64,000 nt of DNA from Enchytraeus crypticus (taxonomy: Eukaryota > Annelida > Clitellata > Enchytraeida > Enchytraeidae): contig CAJHZI010000824.1 of NCBI GenBank assembly GCA_905160935.1, forward strand, positions 118,501 to 182,500, written 5' to 3'. Positions 57,236 to 64,000 of this stretch are shown here, in pieces (position 1 is the first letter of the stretch; the number at the start of each line of letters is the position of its first letter). A program made the position numbers and the translations under genes. The notes beneath the pieces are model-generated. The model was not told where the DNA came from and ran no database searches. It saw only the letters and a list, made by a program, of their open reading frames with translations.

Positions 57236-57671
57236 AAAGTAACTTCTGTAACTTTCGTCGAATGGCTTTAATTTAATATTATATCATCTGTAGTCAGACG
57301 GAATTAAATGTGAGATCCGAGTCGAGATTTGAATCCACGCCGTATATTCTATCGGATATTGCAGTCTTCGCCAATTCTTCTTTAAGGCTGATCGATAAGC
57401 TGAGAAGAAATAAGCAACCACTAAATAAGCAGTACTCACACAGTTTCAAACTTCTAGATTCTTCAAAAACACTCAATTATAAATGTCATCTGATATTTGG
57501 CAACTCTGCGATGTTATACGACCATATAAACTCCAGATCTCGAATGTTCCGTAGATTAGCAGGTTGTAGGTTTATATTCCTACCTACTTTGCTGCTTATT
57601 CACTCATAAAACACAGGAAGTACACCCTTATTCTTCTCCGCAGGGTTTTCAATATTACACCAGCAGATCAT

Positions 57672-57860
57672 CTTCTCTCTTCTAGTGCACTTCCAACTGG
57701 CAGGTCCATGGTATATAACGCCTTCACTAATCTCTATCTTCCGTTCTCCTCTTCATGCCCACAAACGAGTGGATCTTCAACTTTCCTTTTTTGATATACA
57801 ATTATTCTTGGGGGACTCTGCTTATGACTTGGTGGGTCCCCTATGCCTTCCTCAGATCAT
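57672..57860 (-). mobile_element. LINE A 3' end with family E scrap
   Basis: CACTTCCAACTGGCAGGTCC and CTTCATGCCCACAAACGAGT, then GGTGGGTCCCC of family E. Confidence 0.7.
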
Positions 57861-58027
57861 CTTCGTGAAATATTAATTACATGTATGCTAAACGATGACT
57901 TGGGAACAAGAGTAAGGAGGCAGCATTACTGAGCACACTAAGTGTCGTAAGTGTTTTTTCTTTTCTACTTTCTCTTCGACATAGCACTAAGTAATTTTTC
58001 TCCTCGACTTTTCCTATCCACCAAATG

Positions 58028-58222
58028 TTCATGACCTGAGACCAACACGTAAACCTCCATTCCGCTAGTACCCTTCCTTGGACTGACCACCCGGATTTTG
58101 GCTTGCACCGTTTTAGACCCTCCACTCTGCTCATCGGTTATAATTTGGTTCCAAAGTGTTCGATGTTGTCATGGACAACAGTAGCACTCTAATCGTATTG
58201 TTGTTGTTGTTGTTGTTGTCCA
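58028..58222 (+). mobile_element. LINE B 3' end
   Basis: ACGTAAACCTCCATTCCGC through CAGTAGCACTCTAATCG and TTGTTG tail; same end as 48.4 kb. Confidence 0.8.
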
Positions 58223-58509
58223 GTCAACAAGATATCCGAGGAGTCTTTATAATCGACAAGTGTTGCCTATAGGGAGGCACTACTGAACTGAATAGCCTGC
58301 AATCATGTTTAATGGACTCCGCTGAGAGACGGGTTTAGTGAGGTCCCATTTAACTACCGGTTAATCCGTTTCCGTGACACTGGAATTCCCATGAAGCGAA
58401 TTTCTAATCTACTTGTGAAAGTCCACAGGTACAGTGGTTGTGTGGAAAAGAGCGTATAAATAATAGAACATGACGTTCCGTCAGAGTGTAGAACAGTTCC
58501 CACATACAT

Positions 58510-58860
58510 GTAGATTGTACATTCTTCCAAGCAACTTATATATATACCGTTGTACTCAGTGTTTGTTTGTATTCTTCAAAGCAACTGATACTGTTATATT
58601 CTGTGCTTGTATTCTTCCAAGCAACTGATACTGTTGTATTCTGTGCTTGTATTCTTCAAAGCAACTGATACTACTGTTGTATTGTGAGCTTTTATTTTTC
58701 AAAGAAAATAATATTGATGCATTGCGTGCTTATATTATATTATTCAGAGTAACTAATACGGTTGTGTTCTCTGCTTGTATCTTTCAAAGCAACTGATACT
58801 GTTGTATTCTGTGCTTGTATTCTTCCAAGCAGCTGATGTAATTTGTGCTTGTATTCGCTT
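58510..58860. repeat. Minisatellite of about 40 bp
   Basis: Seven units containing TTGTATTCTTCCAAGCAACT and GATACTGTTGTATTCTG. Confidence 0.8.
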
Positions 58861-59019
58861 CTTATCTAGCAAAATGTATATAAAGCGATAAGGAAATGTA
58901 TGTTAGGTAAATTGCTAAAGATTGATATGACAATATTCTAATTTCGATAAATCAATGTTTATATCGAAGACTCATTCAATTATTCAGTATTAAGAAGGAC
59001 AAGCAAATAAGGGGATTGA

Positions 59020-59296
59020 CTGATGATAAGGTGTGGGACAGGGAGGACTGGAGAAAGTCTATTTTATCCCAATACTGGTTCAACTGAGATCTAAGGGAAG
59101 ATGATGATGATGATGTTTATTTCAAAGACTCTCATTTCTGTTTAATTGATCTGCCAAACATTTGTTGGACATTAATAATGTTTAAGACACTCGACCGCGG
59201 ATCAGTTGATGCGGGTTCAAATCCTGTGCTCGCCCGTCATTGACATCGCTTTCAAGTGAGGAAACTGACGTTAACCTTAGCTTTACCAGCTTTTTT
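59020..59296 (+). repeat. Family D copy and SINE family 1
   Basis: Family D 3' end with ATGATG run (59020-59115), then a sense SINE 1 (59183-59296) with GCGGGTTCAAATCC and full tail. Confidence 0.75.
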
Positions 59297-61835
59297 AAGA
59301 ATGTTTCAAGAATGACGTAAAGCCTGGTTTTATCTACATTATTAAAAATTAATATTATAATAATGTAGAACCAAATGTACTATTGGGATAAACTAATAAA
59401 CTAGACTGGTGCTGATTAACAAAGAGAAGAAGTTTAAGAGACGGCTTGAACGAACAGTATATAGTTTGCTGTACCTGTGTTTTCCTGCTCCTGCTAGAAA
59501 ATTATAGTGCCTACAGTAATTTCGGAATTAAGAATTTTCCAGATTTCGCTAACGTTGTGAAGAGATCAATACTCTGCTCACTTGTTGACTCTTAGCGAGT
59601 ATTCTGATGTTTTTGACAAACTCTCTGGTTCTCAAGTGACTCAATTTTCAGTGGAATTTCCAACGCTTCAAACAAACGATTTAAAACCCTCTTTCTAATC
59701 CTCATAGTTATGTTGCTTAATTTGTAATGAGAATTTGTAAACACTCAAGCGATTTCCGATTACCGGATTACCATATCGTTTAAGCCGAGAGCAGATTGAA
59801 TAGTAACAAATTAATGAAAAACTCAAAATGTTCCATTCTATATTAGAAATTTTAATTTAAGACAGAGGATTGACTATTCCTGAAAATATTAAGTTAGGAA
59901 TGTTGGTACATGCTGGACAGACTTCATTTATCTAGTCTTGATTTAGTATTCCTTGGCTTTCGAAATAATACAAAATATCAGATACGACCCCATTTGACTA
60001 TATATCTTGTGTTGAAGCCTCATTACATCACGTGCAGTAAACGATGAATCAAATATGCAGAGGTGGTACGGTGGTACTTTATATGATGGAACATTACGGT
60101 GGTACGTTACGGTGGTACAGAGGTGGTACGTTATATAGCACGGATTGTTGCTGTCTTTTATAAGTCTCTAAGATTGTTTATGAATATTTCAAATGATCTA
60201 ATAACACGTGTAGAAGTGCTTCTGTTCTAAATCGACGCTAGATCAACGTGCTTTCTACAGTCATATAAAATATCAAGTCTCCGTTTGATTTTTAAAATAC
60301 GAAGGTATCATATCTTTCCTAATCTTCTACATAGCCTGCTTTCATCATCCTCCGGCACACTAGACGATATTAAAAAATTGTCATCTTTCTTCAACAGGTA
60401 TCTTTTTGAAGTTTGTCTAATCAAATTCATGAAGAATTCTGATGAAAATAAATTGTTGTTCCAATTGTTCTAGTTCAACCGAATAAAGGAACTAAACTCG
60501 ATATTATTAGATTCGAATTCTATTCTGCTTTTTTTAAATTTCGCAACCTCTCATGCATAACATGAGAGGCTATCTCTACCTCTTCATATTTTCTTGTCCC
60601 TCACATCTCCCACTGGTGAGGAGCAGGGCGTTAAAAACTTATTCTACTGTATCGCTTTATATGTGTATCACTGCACTCTTCATTGTTCTCTAAATAAATT
60701 ATCAAGAACCTCTCTACATACCTGCAGGCTGCTTGTAAATCTCATTTCTTCAGTACTCAAGATGCTCAGTAGGATTTCTTTTTCTTTTACTCAGATCAAT
60801 AATTTAGCTTTTGCTCTTTGAATGTTTTAAATTTTTACCAAGTTTTTATTTTTCTAATCGCTCTGCGGCTATTCCCTGTCCATGCCTCAGTGCGCGGCTG
60901 ATCGTTATTCTTTCCGCTTTAACTGCGCCATTACCTCACACTCAGCATTCAAAGGTCCCGCATAAATAGTCATATACGCCGCGAACCGGCCGGCTTTTTA
61001 TCGCCTTTAAACAACCCGAATTATCGCCCGACTTAGTGGTGCCCAGACCAGCGGAGAGCGTAGAATAGGAAACCGGGTCAGAGAGTAATTGAGGCTCTTG
61101 CAAATAGCTATCAGAGTTTAGAGGGGAGGTATAGAGCTTCCAGAGGCGATGGGTGAAATTAATAACTCAATCAAATTTTAACAGTTATTAAATAAACAGT
61201 TATTGAAATATATCCATGTAACTTAAATAATTATTTTATATTTTATATTATATTATTAATCAGTCTGCAAAACAAATTAAATACATGGCTTATAAATCTT
61301 ATTTAGATATGAAAATTTACTAAAATTAAAATTACGATAAAAGATCCAGGCAAATTTCAACTACTCATATCTAGCAATCTCCTGTACGTTATTATTCAAT
61401 GGATCTAAAAATTTTGGGGGCTTGAATGCTATCCCAGAATCCCCTATATGTGGTTCACTGCTCATCTCTGACAAATATTTTTGACGTCAGAACGCTTGAA
61501 CGGTACAAATGCCCTGTTTGTTTCTGAGCCATCAGCTCAATGGCTGCGGGACGTTACGATGATTCGTGGAAAAAAGTTTAATTGATTTTTTAGTGTTCTC
61601 TGAGGCATTAGATCTTATCTCTTCAGCTATTCCATGAGAGTTGTTATATGCATGACCGATGTTATGTGTGTATGTATGTATGTATATATGTATGTATGTA
61701 TATATATATACATGTATATATATATATTTATATATATTTATATTTATATAATATATTCTTTTGTATTCATACGTATTGATTTATTAGGTTATTAGAAGAG
61801 TTGTTTTATTTTGAGAGGCGCCATATTTGATTAAT
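59297..61835. other. Long stretch without a recognised gene
   Basis: Contains a GGTGGTACG repeat (60055-60135), a family 3-like tail (60595-60640), a GC-richer unique segment at about 60880-61160, and TA-rich runs (61672-61745). If the signal-peptide exon belongs to the receptor gene, all of this is intron 1. Confidence 0.45.
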
Positions 61836-62189
61836 TGATTGATTGATTGATTGATAGATTTATTTATTCATTGATTGATTCATTGATTGACTCAGTATCG
61901 GTATCGTAGACTCGTCATCAGAGAAGCGACTGATAATGATGTTGATGGATAACTACAGACAGAGCGGGTTGGACAGATTGATTGATTTATTGATTTATTG
62001 ATTTATTAATTGATTCAGTATCGTAGACTCATCTTCAGAGAAGCGGTTGATAACGATGCTATTGAATAACTACAGACAGAGCGGGGTGGATTGATTGATT
62101 GTTTGTTTGATTAATTGATTGATAACGATGTTGATGGATAACTACAGATAGAGCGGGGTGGACTGATTGATTGATTGAATGACTGATTA

Positions 62190-62250
<61 letters not shown>

Positions 62251-62303
62251 CTGATTGATTGATTGATTGACTGATTGTTTGATTGATTGATTGATTGACA
62301 CAG
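61836..62303 (+). repeat. Tandem copies of the receptor exon 2 acceptor edge with TTGA repeats
   Basis: The sequence CAGTATCGTAGACTC followed by GAGAAGCGGTTGATAAC and GATAACTACAGACAGAGCGG, which is the acceptor and first 65-70 bases of the real exon, also occurs at 61891-61970 and 62016-62091; a partial copy without the acceptor is at 62117-62162. TTGA-type repeats fill the gaps. The first copy has a 6-bp TATCGG insertion and the second a 3-bp deletion/substitution difference. Confidence 0.9.
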
Positions 62304-62496
62304 TATCGTAGACTCATCTTCAGAGAAGCGGTTGATAACGATGTTGATGGATAACTACAGACAGAGCGGAGTGGACGGACGGCCGGTCCTCAACACTTCG
62401 CGCACTCTGCCGGTCAATATCGGCTTCTCTCTCCTACAGATCGTTCACTTCGATCAACAACGGCAAATCATATCAGTGGTCGGCTGGATTAGTCTG
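62304..62496 (+). CDS. Nicotinic acetylcholine receptor-like Cys-loop subunit, exon 2 (partial gene)
   Basis: Encodes IVDSSSEKRLITMLMDNY, then RPVLNTSRTLPVNIGFSLLQ and IVHFDQQRQIISVVGWISL, ending at a GTTAGT donor. The order matches the start of the extracellular domain of nicotinic receptors (first helix, RPV, FSLSLLQI, DEKNQ, VWL), and the exon ends where vertebrate alpha-7 exon 2 ends. It would form the first beta strands of the ligand-binding domain. Differences: DQQRQ replaces DEKNQ, and ISVVGW replaces the usual TTNVW; N51-T-S is a glycosylation sequon. The acceptor CACAG/TATC fits the candidate signal-peptide exon in phase; TCGTAG/ACTC would need a phase-1 partner. Downstream exons were not found before the window ends. 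Confidence 0.82.
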
Positions 62497-62872
62497 GTTA
62501 GTGACTCTGAAGGAATAGAGTTCATTAAATGTTTCACTTCATAAATTAATCAATAAATGAATTGGATAGGTGTAGTAAAAAAATTTTAAATTGATATCAG
62601 CAGATGCTTTATCCTAAAAACAATTCAAAATATCTCGAGATATAGCGTTAATTATCTGGAACATAGCTGTGTGTTCTTTCTGTACGGTAAAAATGTGGAT
62701 AAATGTATATTCTGTTATCTATTCATTTCAGGTTTACTTACCAGCGTATTTTATTATTAGTGTTACGTAATTTTTTATTTTTATATTCTATGCTTATACC
62801 AATTGAGAGAATTAATTATCGATTTTATGAAGTGAAACTCTTATTTTACACTTATTCTTTAGAAGAGTTTAA
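62497..62872. other. Start of the receptor's intron 2
   Basis: AT-rich; no candidate for the short next exon was seen. Confidence 0.4.
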
Positions 62873-63006
62873 AAGCTGGTAAAATTTAGGTTAATGTCAG
62901 TTTCCTCACTCGAAAGCCATGTCAGTCATGGGCGAGCCCAGGATTTGAACCCCGCACCTACTGATCCGCGGTCGAGTATCGTACCGACGTCGCTACTGGC
63001 TCCAGC
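62873..63006 (-). repeat. tRNA-derived SINE, family 1
   Basis: Full antisense copy with GAGCCCAGGATTTGAACCCC and GATCCGCGGTCGAGTATC. Confidence 0.85.
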
Positions 63007-64000
63007 CAACGAAATGTTGCCTATAAAATATCGCTCATAATGCAAATTACTATTTAAGAAATTGCAAAATACTTTAAATTGCTAATTCATAAAGTACTAA
63101 AATCAAATTATTAAGTAATAGATTATTAGGTCAAATATTAACTCTTCTTCTTTTCTCCGTGTAACGTCACTTTGTGGACACCAGAGTAAATACTAACTAA
63201 TGAATTACTAAGATGCTTATTACTGACTACTAAAAGCCATCAAAGATCTGTAAATAACTCTGCAATTTAAAGACTTTTCCGTAACAGATTAAAATGGCAT
63301 ATGCTGCCTAAAAGCAAAAAATACGCTGGTAAGTAGAGAAAATAGAAAAGTAGACCAACAAGGCGAAAAAATTAAACTAAAGTCTTATATTGCTTCGCTA
63401 TGCCCAATGGAAAACTGAGAAAACTGACGGCTTTTAAGTCGTATGACGGAATCAATTAATATTTTAAATGAGGCTGAGCGCAATGGGATTTGATCATTTG
63501 AATCTGTAAGACGAGTTATCAAAACTGAACAACCAGTCGAAAATGATTAAAGAATTTCTATTTAACTTTGTCATTCGATGCGGAATTGAATTCATCATCT
63601 AATAGCTGACTTTAAGACTTCGATGTAACATTGTAAATGCCTTGTAAAAGAGAACATTGTAAAACTAAACACAGTAAATGCCAATGTCAATGTAAAACTG
63701 ACGTTTCGTTCACTATAATTATGATATTCACCTGCGTACATCACATCCGCATCCAAAGCTTAAATTATTTTTAAACATTGCAATGCTTACTATGGAAACA
63801 ACGAAAGATCTATCTAATACGACCAAGCAATTACGATGCTAGACTCGCTTCTATGCAGAAATACGATACTTATGTAATATACATTATGTATATGACTATT
63901 ATCATATTTAAGAGAGTAGAAATAAGTTTAAATTAAATATTTTGGAGTAAAAAGAATAACTTAATACAGAATTAAGTTTCAGGAGAAGTTTCTATAACTT
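63007..64000. other. Stretch without a recognised gene
   Basis: AT-rich; probably intron of the receptor gene. No exon identified. Confidence 0.4.

Noticed and set aside
57310-57609. 99-codon plus frame
   Set aside because: It begins in a tRNA-like SINE remnant (antisense B-box GATTTGAATCC) and has no recognisable domain.

Overview
This is nuclear DNA of an invertebrate animal. It is AT-rich, the genes are intron-split and sparse, and the intervening sequence is packed with tRNA-derived and 5S-derived SINEs, decayed LINE 3' ends and dozens of minisatellites. A short TTAGGG-type interstitial telomeric tract and the animal gene families present (RGS, Cys-loop receptor) support Metazoa. The repeat style (AGGCCTATA words, SINEs ending in TTA or TTGA repeats) suggests a marine lophotrochozoan or deuterostome invertebrate, but I cannot place it further.

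Four protein genes can be supported. (1) 4414-7431, minus: an intronless 1005-residue serine-rich, mostly disordered protein that I do not recognise. (2) 12384-15647, minus: a complete four-exon gene for the mitochondrial ATP synthase c-ring subunit (151 residues, all splice phases consistent). (3) 29160-33285, minus: a complete four-exon gene for a small R4-type (RGS4-like) regulator of G-protein signalling (213 residues, all phases consistent). (4) Plus strand: an exon at 62304-62496 encoding the start of the ligand-binding domain of a nicotinic-receptor-like Cys-loop channel. A signal-peptide exon at 39931-39992 has the right phase to be its first exon, and the rest lies beyond the window. 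The genes are not an operon and share no evident pathway.

The most unusual feature is shared by the three intron-containing genes. Short pieces spanning an exon/intron boundary have been copied in tandem into the adjacent intron: the exon 4 acceptor of the ATP synthase gene (two extra copies, exact 91-bp period), its exon 3 donor (one extra copy), the RGS exon 3 donor (six extra copies, 48-55 bp period) and the receptor exon 2 acceptor (two full copies and one partial). Many copies keep the splice dinucleotide. In addition, four of the seven assigned acceptors sit immediately downstream of sense-strand TTGA tandem repeats, whose TTGAT unit matches the animal branch-point consensus.

Region by region: 0-4.4 kb holds SINEs, a CRE-site (TGACGTCA) array and a 31-bp palindromic array; 4.4-7.4 kb the orphan gene; 7.8-8.6 kb a 24-bp array; 9-12 kb repeat fragments; 12.4-15.7 kb the ATP synthase gene; 16-19 kb tandem arrays; 20-28.7 kb a LINE, SINEs and an AP-1-site (TGAGTCA) array; 29-33.3 kb the RGS gene; 34-62 kb repeats, the telomeric tract, perfect foldback palindromes and the signal-peptide exon; 61.8-62.5 kb the receptor exon with its copied edge; then intronic sequence to the end.
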